This document shows positions 1-7,821 of a stretch of DNA of 64,000 bases, one piece after another; within the stretch, counting starts at the first letter, position 1; each line of letters opens with the position of its first letter. The translations under genes were made by a program, and so were the position numbers. Under the pieces are notes generated by a model that saw only the letters and a list, made by a program, of their open reading frames with translations, searched no databases and was not told the origin of the DNA. Source of the stretch: Enterococcus devriesei (GTDB lineage: Bacteria > Bacillota > Bacilli > Lactobacillales > Enterococcaceae); assembly GCF_001885905.1 (NCBI RefSeq), contig NZ_JXKM01000001.1:62001-126000 (forward strand). Direction: 5' to 3'.

Positions 1-145
1 TAAAAGTTGTGGCTTCCGAGAGTCGCATCGAAAGCAGAATTTTTTTACTGACAATTACGCTGAACCTATTATCGAGGATGGCATTCAGTTGGTAGATATG
101 GTTTATTTACGAAAAGATGCGGAGGACGCTTCAACTGAAGCTTGA
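1..145 (+). CDS. C-terminal end of a probable GNAT acetyltransferase (5' truncated)
   Basis: An open frame enters from the left edge (codons from base 2) and stops with TGA at 143-145, giving 47 residues. The segment contains CGFRES, then [10 protein letters not shown] and a DMVYLR-like final strand. This resembles the last strands of RimI-like GNAT N-acetyltransferases, where a Cys-Gly-Phe turn follows the acetyl-CoA helix. The acetyl-CoA-binding loop lies outside the window, so the family call rests on a short tail. The acidic end (residues after DMVYLRKD) is unremarkable. Confidence 0.45.
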   Translation, partial: KSCGFRESHRKQNFFTDNYAEPIIEDGIQLVDMVYLRKDAEDASTEA

Positions 146-255
146 TCCCAAGTTCTTACAAAAAAGAAAAGTTTCTGATAGGTATCATTCTATTCCCATG
201 CACTTTTTGAAAAAAAGTAGTATCTTAGATAAGTTGAATAGGAGCGTGGAAACAA

Positions 256-906
256 ATGATTGAAATATTATCGAAGATTCTTTCGATTATTGTATTGAAT
301 TTGGTGTTAAGTGGCGACAACGCAGTGGTGATCGCATTGGCGACGCGAAAACTACCAAGTGACTCGCAGAAAAAGGCAATCGTGATTGGAACAAGTGGTG
401 CCGTGGTTTTACGAATCATCTTGATGCTGATCGCGGTAGAATTATTGATGATTCCTTATGTAAAAATTGTTGGCAGTATCCTACTTTTTTATATCGCCTA
501 TGACTTGTTAAAATCAAATGGCGAAGAAGCCGACATCAAAAGCGAAACGACTTTTTTCTCGGCAGTGCGGACGATTATTATCGCAGATTTAGTGATGAGT
601 TTAGACAATGTGTTGGCGATCGCTGGAGTAGCCGATGGGCATTTTGTTTTAGCGATTTTAGGTTTAGTGATCAGTATTCCAATCGTTATTTTCGGTAGTC
701 AGATGATTTTGAAATTAATGGATCGCTTCCCGTGGTTGATTTGGATCGGAGCGCTATTGATCGCCTACACCGCTGGAACGATGCTGGTAGAAGATGATTT
801 TATTCACCATTTGTTCCGCGGACTAGCTAGTGGGCATATCGTTTCCTTGGCTGCTTGTCTTTTATTGGCGGGAATTTATTTCTTGTTTAATCGAAAAGAA
901 TCATAA
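256..906 (+). CDS. TerC-family integral membrane protein (YjbE type)
   Basis: 216 residues, almost entirely hydrophobic, with about seven membrane segments. Two related motifs mark the TerC fold: LVLSGDNAVVIAL near residues 16-28 and ADLVMSLDNVLAIAG near 114-128, each placing an acidic residue inside the membrane. TerC/Alx proteins are implicated in metal handling, several in Mn2+ export or metalation of exported enzymes; the substrate cannot be read here. ATG 256 follows AGGAGCG at a normal distance. It is monocistronic, closed by a strong terminator. Only about 110 bases separate it from the upstream gene and no yybP-ykoY riboswitch is visible there, unlike the ATPase at 13425. Confidence 0.85.
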   Translation: MIEILSKILSIIVLNLVLSGDNAVVIALATRKLPSDSQKKAIVIGTSGAVVLRIILMLIAVELLMIPYVKIVGSILLFYIAYDLLKSNGEEADIKSETTFFSAVRTIIIADLVMSLDNVLAIAGVADGHFVLAILGLVISIPIVIFGSQMILKLMDRFPWLIWIGALLIAYTAGTMLVEDDFIHHLFRGLASGHIVSLAACLLLAGIYFLFNRKES

Positions 907-919
907 TTGAAAAGATGCG

Positions 920-1003
920 GACGTGACAGAAGCTACTTTTGGAACGCTGTTTATCCAAGAATAGAACCTGTGACGAGGCTTTTGTCACAGGTTCTATTCT
1001 TTT
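920..1003 (+). repeat. R1 intergenic repeat, copy 1 (terminator-bearing)
   Basis: The block GTGACAGAAGCTAC (923-936) followed by TTGGAACGC and GTTTAT recurs almost unchanged at 59629, and in longer diverged forms at 27524 and 31414. Here it leads directly into a terminator hairpin whose core, TGTGAC..TTTTGTCACA, is also shared with the copies at 27521 and 59623. Confidence 0.75.
958..1003 (+). terminator. Rho-independent terminator after the TerC gene
   Basis: Perfect 17-bp inverted repeat, 958-974 with 984-1000 (AGAATAGAACCTGTGAC and its complement), 9-nt loop, followed by TTT. It ends the TerC transcript and forms the 3' half of the R1 repeat. Confidence 0.85.
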
Positions 1004-1048
1004 GGTTATGAAAAAGACCAGAGTGAGAACGATTCTCTTTAAGAAGCC

Positions 1049-1077
1049 TTGTGGAGAAAAATTTGCTTCGTTATACT
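1049..1077 (+). promoter_or_regulatory. Sigma-A-type promoter of the HgdB/HgdC-like operon
   Basis: -35 TTGTGG (1049-1054), 17-bp spacer, -10 TATACT (1072-1077). The predicted start near 1084 leaves an untranslated leader of about 250 nt before the first gene. Confidence 0.6.
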
Positions 1078-1083
1078 AGTAAT

Positions 1084-1335
1084 TGTAAACCTTTACACAA
1101 ACTTTGGCGATGTCAAAAAGACATCATGGTGATACTGGGAAAAGAGATCAGGAGGTGGAAAGTATGTTTGGCCGATGACTATGAGCTGCTCAACACTTAG
1201 AGGTTCTAAGGGCGTTAACTAAATCTTTTTCCTCCTGGGGTAAAACCAAATAAATTTATCCGGGAGCAGGCCTTTTTGGTGTGCTCTTTTTGGGAGGAAA
1301 TCGATACAAAAAAGTGGATTCTCAAAAAGGAAGGA
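1084..1335 (+). promoter_or_regulatory. Structured leader of unknown class with mini-ORFs and a terminator
   Basis: Elements seen: hairpin GATGTC-aaaaa-GACATC (about 1110-1126); strong SD AGGAGG (1150-1155) before ATG 1164, which opens a 4-codon ORF (MFGR) whose TGA overlaps ATG 1175 of a 15-codon ORF (MTMSCSTLRGSKGVN, stop 1222); hairpin CTTAGA-ggt-TCTAAG; CCTCCT near 1231 able to pair with AGGAGG; then the terminator at 1264-1291. The layout is that of a transcription attenuator or riboswitch, but I could not match it to TPP, FMN, cobalamin, SAM, lysine, THF, ZTP, preQ1 or T-box consensus sequences. Confidence 0.5.
1264..1291 (+). terminator. Intrinsic terminator inside the leader of the HgdB/HgdC-like operon
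   Basis: GAGCA (1264-1268) pairs with TGCTC (1282-1286), a G-G mismatch follows, then GCC pairs with GGT around a TTTTT loop; TTTTT (1287-1291) follows. It lies 45 nt before the start codon, inside the operon's own transcript, so it is probably a regulated terminator. Confidence 0.65.
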
Positions 1336-2520
1336 ATGGATAATGTGGAATTAAAAACAAGTTTACCGGAGATTTTTGACGATTTTGGTGAAGCCAGAAG
1401 ACAAGGCTTTTTAACAGTGAAGGAAATCAAAGAGAAGGGCCAGCCGGTAGTGGGGGTCTATTGTACCTTTATGCCGGAAGAATTGGTGTTAGCCAGCGGG
1501 GCGATCCAAATCAGTCTGTGTTCCACCTCGGATGAAACGATCCCCGATGCTGAAGAAGATTTGCCGCGAAACCTCTGTCCCTTGATCAAGTCTAGTTACG
1601 GTTTCGGTAAAACAGATAAATGTCCGTATTTTTATTTTTCTGATTTGGTAGTCGGTGAGACGACTTGTGACGGCAAAAAGAAAATGTATGAATACATGGA
1701 GGAATTCAAGGATACGTATTTGATGCACCTGCCCCATAATCGTGACAGCGAAGCCAGCAAACAACTTTGGTACAGTGAGATGGTGCGCTTTAAAGAAAAA
1801 TTAGAAGACTTTTTAGGAGTAGAGATTACCGAAGAAAAAATTCGTGAGGCAATCCTGCTGAAAAATCGCGAGCGGCAAGCTAAACAGAATTTTTACCGAT
1901 TAGGCCAACTGAATCCGCCGGCGATCAGTGGACAAGAAATTTTTAAAGTAATGTACGGCTCGCAATATAAATTTGATAAAGAAGAAGTCATCCAAATGCT
2001 GGAGGAAACCACTGCGAAGATCAAGGAACATTATGCGGCGGGGCAGTATTTAGACAGAAAGCCGCGAATTTTAGTGACCGGCTCACCAATGGGGGGCGTC
2101 ACAGAAAAAGTCATTCGAGCGATTGAAGAAAATGGCGGAATCGTCGTGGCTTACGAAAATTGTACCGTCGCTAAAGCGGTGGAACGTTTGGTAGACGAGA
2201 CGGAAGCAGATGTTTATCAAGCATTAACAGACAAATACATCAATATCGGCTGTGCTTGCATGTCTAACAATCAGCCCAGAAAAGAATTATTGAGTCAGAT
2301 GATCGATGACTATCAAGTCGATGGTGTGATTGACATGGTTTTACAAAATTGTATTCCGTTTTCAGTGGAATCCTTAAAAATCAAACGTTTCTTGAAGGAA
2401 GAAAAGGACACTCCGTATATGTATTTAGAGACGGACTATTCGACTTCAGATATCGAACAAATCAATACCCGTGTGACTGCATTTATTGAAATGCTTGAGG
2501 AAGAGGTTGTATGTATATAA
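1336..2520 (+). CDS. HgdB-family iron-sulfur protein, double-cubane-cluster-protein-like
   Basis: 394 residues from ATG 1336. I prefer this to in-frame TTG 1276, which lies within the terminator; GTG 1345 is also possible. Cysteines at 43, 62, 81, 96, 111, 276, 306, 308 and 339 include the NLCPL and DKCPYFYF contexts typical of 2-hydroxyacyl-CoA dehydratase subunits. True dehydratases need two different HgdA/HgdB subunits plus an activator. Here a single large subunit overlaps one activator gene by 10 bp. That arrangement and the extra cysteines fit the double-cubane cluster protein (DCCP) family described in Carboxydothermus, an ATP-dependent low-potential reductase of unknown natural substrate. 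No acyl-CoA pathway genes are nearby, so I infer a small-molecule reductase rather than a fermentation enzyme. Confidence 0.75.
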   Translation: MDNVELKTSLPEIFDDFGEARRQGFLTVKEIKEKGQPVVGVYCTFMPEELVLASGAIQISLCSTSDETIPDAEEDLPRNLCPLIKSSYGFGKTDKCPYFYFSDLVVGETTCDGKKKMYEYMEEFKDTYLMHLPHNRDSEASKQLWYSEMVRFKEKLEDFLGVEITEEKIREAILLKNRERQAKQNFYRLGQLNPPAISGQEIFKVMYGSQYKFDKEEVIQMLEETTAKIKEHYAAGQYLDRKPRILVTGSPMGGVTEKVIRAIEENGGIVVAYENCTVAKAVERLVDETEADVYQALTDKYINIGCACMSNNQPRKELLSQMIDDYQVDGVIDMVLQNCIPFSVESLKIKRFLKEEKDTPYMYLETDYSTSDIEQINTRVTAFIEMLEEEVVCI

Positions 2521-3275
2521 TCGGTTTAGATTCAGGTTCAACTACGACGAAAGGTGTGCTTTTTTCGGATAGCGAGCTGATTCGTAAATATTTAATTCCC
2601 ACTGCTGGAAACCCCAAAGGCGCGATGGAACAAGTCGTTGAACAATTAAGTGCTCCCCAACAGGTGAAGAACCCCAAATTAATCACCACCGGTTATGGTA
2701 GAAAACTAGTTCCGGCGGATTTGGCTGTGACAGAAATTACTTGTCATGGAAAAGGCGCGGAATATTTAACCCCTGGAGTGAAACAAGTAATCGATATCGG
2801 TGGACAAGATTGTAAGACGATCCAGCTAAACGGTAATGGCAATGTCGTCGAATTCAGCATGAATGATCGCTGTGCCGCAGGAACGGGGCGGTTTGTAGAA
2901 GTTATGATGCGCACACTTGGCGAAGATATTTCTGACTTAGATAGCTTTGTGGCAGAAGCTACGCCGGTGACAATCAACAGTATGTGCACGGTCTTCGCAG
3001 AATCAGAAGTCATCAGTTTGATTTCAAAAGGAGAGAAACGAGAGGATATTGCGTTAGGCGTGCTACATTCCATCGCGAAACGGATCAGCAGTCAATATTC
3101 CAAATTGCGACCGAAGCGAGGAGAAGCGGTCTTGTTTACCGGCGGACTTTCAAAGAGTCAAACGTTTTCTGACGTGTTGGCTCAGTATGTGAATGCCCCA
3201 GTCCAGACCGATGAGCTATCGCAATATGCCGGTGCGATTGGAGCAGCCCAAATTGGAATGAAAAAATTGAATTAG
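2511..3275 (+). CDS. BadF/HgdC-type ATPase, reductase activator
   Basis: 254 residues, acetate/sugar kinase-Hsp70-actin fold. The phosphate-1 loop is LDSGSTTTKG (residues 6-15) and DIGGQD (95-100) is phosphate-2. Cys121 (NDRCAAGTGRF) and Cys159 (NSMCTVFAESE) match the two cysteines by which an HgdC dimer holds one bridging [4Fe-4S] cluster. Such activators use ATP hydrolysis to drive an electron onto the partner's cluster. Start ATG 2511 overlaps the end of the partner gene, implying translational coupling and one-to-one expression. Length and motifs are intact. Confidence 0.88.
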   Translation: MYIIGLDSGSTTTKGVLFSDSELIRKYLIPTAGNPKGAMEQVVEQLSAPQQVKNPKLITTGYGRKLVPADLAVTEITCHGKGAEYLTPGVKQVIDIGGQDCKTIQLNGNGNVVEFSMNDRCAAGTGRFVEVMMRTLGEDISDLDSFVAEATPVTINSMCTVFAESEVISLISKGEKREDIALGVLHSIAKRISSQYSKLRPKRGEAVLFTGGLSKSQTFSDVLAQYVNAPVQTDELSQYAGAIGAAQIGMKKLN

Positions 3276-3282
3276 CCAGTAA

Positions 3283-3319
3283 AAAGGAGCTAGGACTATA
3301 ATAATGTCCTAGCTCCTTT
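3283..3319. terminator. Shared terminator between convergent genes
   Basis: 14-bp perfect stem AAAGGAGCTAGGAC (3283-3296) with 3306-3319. The better T-run (TTTTT) is on the minus side, so it chiefly ends the DUF998 gene, whose stop codon lies inside the stem. Confidence 0.75.
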
Positions 3320-3943
3320 AAGTTGTTTCACAGCTACGGTAAAGGCGGGTAAGTATAAAAAGAACAGTGAGACTCGCTGCCACAGTCCCCGCGTTGAGGA
3401 AAGTTTGGCACCTACGATGGGTAAATAATAGGCCGCGAATAGCAGCAATGCAATAATCGATAACACTAAACAGCTGAGATAGAAAATCACCACGAGTTTT
3501 TCATTTTTATTTGCTGCTCGATAAGCTAACGAAAGTGGGACAAACATCATGGCGACCATTGCAATCCCGGAAAAAGCCGCGTGTAAAAAATAGGCGGGGC
3601 TGAAAAAGCTGGCGGATTTGCTGATATGGACCAGCCCTGTCAGCAAACAATCACCAAAGCCGTATAAAGCGATCGCACCGGCTAAGATTTGCGCCAAACG
3701 CTTTGACTCAGATCTGAAAAAAAGATAGACACCGATACTGGATAGCATGAATAAACTGCCGGTCACGATGGAACCACGATTGAAGGCTTGTTGGACTGGA
3801 CTGCCATCCTCACCTAATTGGCTGATAATCATGGTAGCTTGGTCGAAGCCGGGGTAAAAACGCCCTAGAATATAAGGCAATGAAAAATCGCCTACTACTG
3901 CTAGAATCAGCAGCCACGGAGAAATTTTTTTGATGAACGTCAT
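3296..3943 (-). CDS. DUF998-family membrane protein
   Basis: 215 residues with about six hydrophobic segments. A short conserved-looking loop ISQLGEDGSPVQQAFNRGSI after the first membrane span (about residues 41-60) and the His-containing GLVHISKS region fit the DUF998 family of predicted multi-pass proteins of unknown function. A ribosome binding site (AAGGAGC) precedes the ATG at 3943. Convergent with the HgdC-like gene and divergent from the ABC operon at 4168. No catalytic motif is visible, so no role is assigned. Confidence 0.7.
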   Translation of the reverse strand: MTFIKKISPWLLILAVVGDFSLPYILGRFYPGFDQATMIISQLGEDGSPVQQAFNRGSIVTGSLFMLSSIGVYLFFRSESKRLAQILAGAIALYGFGDCLLTGLVHISKSASFFSPAYFLHAAFSGIAMVAMMFVPLSLAYRAANKNEKLVVIFYLSCLVLSIIALLLFAAYYLPIVGAKLSSTRGLWQRVSLFFLYLPAFTVAVKQLKGARTLL

Positions 3944-4055
3944 AAGAGCTCCTTGTGAAAAGTTTTGTCTCTTTAACTGTACTTTATTTTAAAAAATATT
4001 TCGAGGATTAACCAATGAAGCGGGCTTTTAGAATTATTTTGCGAAAAGACTTGAT

Positions 4056-4098
4056 TGACTGCAAAGTCATTGACTAGAAAGTCAAAAGAGAGTATCCT
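4056..4098 (+). promoter_or_regulatory. Promoter overlapped by two tandem TetR-type operators
   Basis: Two copies of a 14-bp palindrome, TGACT-N4-AGTCA, at 4056-4069 and 4071-4084, repeat with a 15-bp period. The second contains the -35 box TTGACT (4070-4075); a 17-bp spacer leads to -10 TATCCT (4093-4098). The TetR gene closing this operon (6690-7328) is the obvious candidate repressor. Confidence 0.72.
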
Positions 4099-4167
4099 CA
4101 AATTATAAAAAGAAATACGAGCAACGGCTCATCGGTTAAGGGGAAAAATAAGTTTGGAGTGAGGACG

Positions 4168-5085
4168 ATGGAAAAAGAAATCGTGGTATTAAATAAGCTG
4201 AAAAAAAAGTTTGGTAAGTTTCAAGCGTTAAAGGACGTGACCTTTTCAGTTAATAAAGGGGAAGTTTTAGGCTTTATCGGACCAAATGGCGCCGGCAAGT
4301 CAACGACGATCCGAGTCTTGTTAGGTATGCTGAAAAAGTCCGGCGGTGAAGCGACGATTTTTGGCAAAGATGTTTGGAAAGAGGATACGGCGATCCACAA
4401 ACAAATTGCCTATATTCCCGGTGATGTTTATTTGTGGCCTAATTTGACTGGCGGAGAAATTATTGACTTATTGCTGCGTTTAAACGGGCAAGAGCGGACA
4501 ACAAAAACCGAAGAGCTGATTCAAAAATTTCAACTAGATCCCAAGAAAAGGGCCCGCACTTATTCAAAAGGCAATCGGCAAAAGATTGCTTTAATCGCTG
4601 CCTTATCCCAAGAAGCGGAGTTGTATATTTTCGACGAGCCGACTTCAGGGCTTGATCCTTTGAATGAAAAAACCTTCCAAGAAGAAGTATTGAAATTAAA
4701 AGAAGCCGGTAAAAGTATCTTACTGTCCAGTCATATTTTGTCGGAAGTGGAAAAAATGTGTGATCGGATCGCCATTATTCGTGACGGCGTAATCATCGAG
4801 ACGGGAGATCTCGCTTCGATGCGCCACTTGACTCGGATGGAAATGACGGTAGAAACTGCCTCATCAATGGCAGGTGTCGAGGAGTTAGCGGGCGTCCACA
4901 AGGCCACGTTTACGGATGAAGCAAAACGCCAAGCGGCGCTCTCCGTGGACCGGGAACAAATGGAGCAGATCATGCAATTTTTAGCGGACAAGAAAATCGT
5001 GAATCTGATCTCGACACCGCCGACTTTAGAAGATTTATTTATGCGCTATTACGAGCAACAAGGAGATGATTCTCATGGGGCATAG
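4168..5085 (+). CDS. ABC exporter ATP-binding protein (polyketide-antibiotic-exporter type)
   Basis: 305 residues from ATG 4168, served by GGAG at 4156 (in-frame GTG 4159 lies too close to it). Walker A GPNGAGKST near residue 40, an atypical signature TYSKGNRQKIALI in place of LSGGQ, Walker B LYIFDEPTSGLDP, and an H-loop in LLSSHILSEVE. The C-terminal 90 residues form the accessory domain typical of BcrA/NatA-like drug and peptide exporter ATPases. Overlaps the permease gene by 11 bp, so the two are translationally coupled. Controlled by the tandem operators upstream. Confidence 0.88.
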   Translation: MEKEIVVLNKLKKKFGKFQALKDVTFSVNKGEVLGFIGPNGAGKSTTIRVLLGMLKKSGGEATIFGKDVWKEDTAIHKQIAYIPGDVYLWPNLTGGEIIDLLLRLNGQERTTKTEELIQKFQLDPKKRARTYSKGNRQKIALIAALSQEAELYIFDEPTSGLDPLNEKTFQEEVLKLKEAGKSILLSSHILSEVEKMCDRIAIIRDGVIIETGDLASMRHLTRMEMTVETASSMAGVEELAGVHKATFTDEAKRQAALSVDREQMEQIMQFLADKKIVNLISTPPTLEDLFMRYYEQQGDDSHGA

Positions 5086-6685
5086 TGGGATAAAAACAGG
5101 CTATCTGCTACGGACCAATCTGAAGCAAAACCGGCTGAAGCACCTTGTCTGGATCGCGATTTTAGTGGGACTATTTGCTTCGGCGGCAACGAAATTCAAT
5201 GTCCTTTTCGGTACGCAAACCGACATCAATGCGATCGTTGAAACCTTGAAGACACCAGCGATGGTCTCACTATTTGGCGAATTTTCCGCAACGAAACCCT
5301 ATACGACCGCGAATGTTTTTGCTTCAGAGATGTTGGTTTTTATGGGGATGTTCATGGTCTTTATGAATATTTCACTAGCAATCGGCAATACGCGCGCGCA
5401 GGAAGATTCGGGTTTGGTTGAGATGATTCGTTCACGGACGGTTGGCCGGCTGGCCTCAACCTACGCGACTGCGCTGGAAATTTTATTGATCAATGGCTTG
5501 ATGGGGATTTTATATGTCGTCAGTCTGTTCGTTGCTAATTTGAATGGAGCGACGATGGAAGGCGATCTATTGATGGGAATTAGCATCGCTTCAATCGGGA
5601 TTATGTTTGGTTTCATTAGCTTATTACTCGCGCAACTAGCGAATAATGCCCGGAGTGCCAATTTTATGAGCTATGGCTTATACGGGATTTTCTATTTGAT
5701 GCGGATGATGACGGACGTTAGCGCACCAAAGTGGACTTGGCTATCACCGGTTGGCTGGATTCAAAAGACGGCGATTTATACAGACAACCGATGGTTGCCG
5801 ATTCTTTTGACCTTAGGGTTAGGCTTGATTTCTTTCGTTGCGGCGATCAAAATCGTTGAGACTCGTGATATTGGCAGTGGTGTACTGACAGAACGAAGTG
5901 GAAAAGATCAAGCTGGAAAATTGCTATCTTCGCCCCTTGGTTTGGTATTAACGGTGGAGCGTAACAGTATTATTGGCTGGCTGATTGGCGGTATCGTTTT
6001 AGGAGCAGCTTATGGTTCTATTTTTAGTACGATCGGCGATATTATCGGCACCAATCCTACTTATAAAAAAATCTTAGGTGTCACCCAGATCCATGCGGCA
6101 AATCGTGAATTGATCTTGAATTTTTTGAATATGCTGGGACTGTTTTTTGTGGCTATTGCGGCGATCAGTGGGATTTTGATTATTTTTCGTTTGAAGTCAG
6201 ATGACAAAAAAGGCTACTTAGAAATCATCCATTCCAAGAGTATCACGAAGACTCGTTTAGCTTTGAGTTATTTTTCTGTCGGGATCATAACTAGCTGTCT
6301 TGTCTTTGTCGCTACGTTAGCGGGAGCTTTCTTTGTTGGAAATGCGTCGATGGAACACCCTTTAGCAATCAAGTATTTTTGGGAAACGCTCGGCGGCTTT
6401 TTACCAGCAACGCTGTTTTTTGTCGGAATCGCTAGTTTATTGACTGGCGCCTTGCCTAAATTAACCAATCTTTTATGGGCGTATTTAGCCGGCAGTGTCC
6501 TGATCAAAATGTTCGGACCGTTGTTGAATCTATCGGAGGAAACCGCCAATATCTCGCCCCTCGGCTGGGTGGGAAAGGTGCCGACCGAAGCATTGAACCA
6601 ATCGTTGGCGCTTGTTTTAGTCGCGATCTTTCTTGGTTTGACGATACTGGGGATCATCGGCTACAATAAGCGGGACTTGGAGTGA
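5075..6685 (+). CDS. ABC exporter permease (COG3559, polyketide-antibiotic-exporter type)
   Basis: 536 residues with about twelve membrane segments in two similar halves; each half begins with a charged stretch before the first span, as in COG3559 'exporter of polyketide antibiotics' permeases. Start ATG 5075 is chosen because AGGAG (5061-5065) sits 9 nt upstream, whereas ATG 5066 directly abuts it. Middle gene of a three-gene operon (ATPase, permease, TetR). The likely job is efflux of a toxic amphipathic compound that is also the regulator's ligand; the actual substrate is unknown. Confidence 0.82.
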   Translation: MGHSGIKTGYLLRTNLKQNRLKHLVWIAILVGLFASAATKFNVLFGTQTDINAIVETLKTPAMVSLFGEFSATKPYTTANVFASEMLVFMGMFMVFMNISLAIGNTRAQEDSGLVEMIRSRTVGRLASTYATALEILLINGLMGILYVVSLFVANLNGATMEGDLLMGISIASIGIMFGFISLLLAQLANNARSANFMSYGLYGIFYLMRMMTDVSAPKWTWLSPVGWIQKTAIYTDNRWLPILLTLGLGLISFVAAIKIVETRDIGSGVLTERSGKDQAGKLLSSPLGLVLTVERNSIIGWLIGGIVLGAAYGSIFSTIGDIIGTNPTYKKILGVTQIHAANRELILNFLNMLGLFFVAIAAISGILIIFRLKSDDKKGYLEIIHSKSITKTRLALSYFSVGIITSCLVFVATLAGAFFVGNASMEHPLAIKYFWETLGGFLPATLFFVGIASLLTGALPKLTNLLWAYLAGSVLIKMFGPLLNLSEETANISPLGWVGKVPTEALNQSLALVLVAIFLGLTILGIIGYNKRDLE

Positions 6686-6689
6686 GACG

Positions 6690-7328
6690 ATGAAAGAAGT
6701 AGTAAAAGATCCACAAAAAGAAAAAAATATTTTAACCACCAGCGCTCAATTATTTGCTAAAAATGGTTATCGTGAAACGAAGACGGATGAAATCGCGAAT
6801 CAGGCAGGGGTTTCGAAGGGTTTATTGTTCCATTACTATGGGAATAAAAGTGGACTCTATGAAGCAACCTATGAATATGCAGCGGATTTTTTCTATCAGC
6901 GGATCGATTATTCCGTTTGGACGCAAGCTTCTGATTTACTGGAAATGGTCGTTGAGGCGACAAAGTATAAAATTCAGCTACAGTTGACCTATCCAAATGA
7001 ATTTGATTTTTTAATGAAGGCTTATACAGAGATGCCAATGTTGCCAGAGCCTTTGCGGCAACGAATGACGGAAAAGCTCAATCAGGATTTTAGTAAAAAT
7101 ATTACGCTGACGGATCAGGTGATCGGCAAATTGCCTTTGCGAAAAGAGGTAGAGGAAAAAGAAGTACTGGAGATCATCTATGCTGTTTTAAATAGCGAGA
7201 CAACGAAAATTCAACAAGAATTAACGCAGCATCCAGAATGGCAGACGATCGAAGATTTAATGCCAGCGATTGAACGCTTGAAACGAAAATTAAAAATTCT
7301 TGAATATGGTTTTATTGAAAAGGATTAG
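6690..7328 (+). CDS. TetR-family repressor of the adjacent ABC exporter
   Basis: 212 residues. The N-terminal helix-turn-helix spans about residues 12-58 (SAQLFAKNGYRETKTDEIA, then AGVSKGLLFHYYGNKSGLY). The remaining helices form the ligand-binding dimer domain. Starts 5 bp after the permease stop, so it is the last gene of the operon and probably represses its own transcription through the TGACT-N4-AGTCA pair at 4056-4084. That link is inferred from position and symmetry. Confidence 0.87.
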   Translation: MKEVVKDPQKEKNILTTSAQLFAKNGYRETKTDEIANQAGVSKGLLFHYYGNKSGLYEATYEYAADFFYQRIDYSVWTQASDLLEMVVEATKYKIQLQLTYPNEFDFLMKAYTEMPMLPEPLRQRMTEKLNQDFSKNITLTDQVIGKLPLRKEVEEKEVLEIIYAVLNSETTKIQQELTQHPEWQTIEDLMPAIERLKRKLKILEYGFIEKD

Positions 7329-7331
7329 CAA

Positions 7332-7367
7332 AAAAAGGCTGCGCCAGTTAACTGGTTCAGCCTTTTT
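7332..7367. terminator. Bidirectional terminator
   Basis: AAAAAGGCTG (7332-7341) pairs with CAGCCTTTTT (7358-7367), enclosing a second perfect helix CCAGTTAACTGG (7344-7355). It serves the TetR operon and the small minus-strand gene that follows. Confidence 0.8.
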
Positions 7368-7377
7368 AAATGTGTCG

Positions 7378-7593
7378 TTAAGCAAAAATCGTCATTAGTA
7401 AGAATCCTTCTTCAGCCAGCGCGCCGAAAAATAAAATTAAGCTATCAACAAACAATACACTCATATTTGCGCCGAACATGACTGCCAGTTTCTCCAAATG
7501 ATCTTTGATTTTTTTTTCTTTGAAATAGACAGAAAAAAGATAGAAATTAACTAAGAAAAACAGAATAGTTGAGAGAATCATTGCCATTTTCAT
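7378..7593 (-). CDS. Small two-span membrane protein, unknown function
   Basis: 71 residues: a hydrophobic segment at about 3-23, a charged stretch FKEKKIKDHLEKL, then a second long hydrophobic half (about 38-71). AAGGGG stands 7 nt before ATG 7593, supporting real translation. I do not recognise a family. It is isolated between a convergent operon and a divergent YcxB-like gene. Confidence 0.6.
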   Translation of the reverse strand: MKMAMILSTILFFLVNFYLFSVYFKEKKIKDHLEKLAVMFGANMSVLFVDSLILFFGALAEEGFLLMTIFA

Positions 7594-7758
7594 AAGTGTA
7601 CCCCTTCACTTGAATAAAAGTAATCGTTTTTACACGTTCATTATACTCTTGTTCAGAAAGAATAAAAGCGTATCTCAGTAAAATATACTTTTTCTCGGCA
7701 AAGCTTTTTAAAATAGTCTAAAGGTAAGAGTCAAATGATTCTTTATGAACAAAACAGA

Positions 7759-7787
7759 CTGACATCTATTCTTCGCTCCGTTATACT
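7759..7787 (+). promoter_or_regulatory. Promoter of the YcxB-like gene
   Basis: -35 CTGACA (7759-7764), 17-bp spacer, -10 TATACT (7782-7787). It lies inside the longest open frame (from 7735), which shows that the true start is downstream at 7822. Confidence 0.65.
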
Positions 7788-7821
7788 AAGAACAAATAAA
7801 TATTCGAAAGGAGGAAAAGAG

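Noticed and set aside
1196-1215. preQ1-like AGAGGTTCTA sequence in the leader at 1084-1335
   Set aside because: The required downstream CCCTCT and A-rich tail are missing; only the loop sequence matches by chance.
7735-7821. Longer N-terminus for the YcxB-like protein
   Set aside because: A good promoter (7759-7787) and AAAGGAGG lie inside it, so translation must start at 7822.
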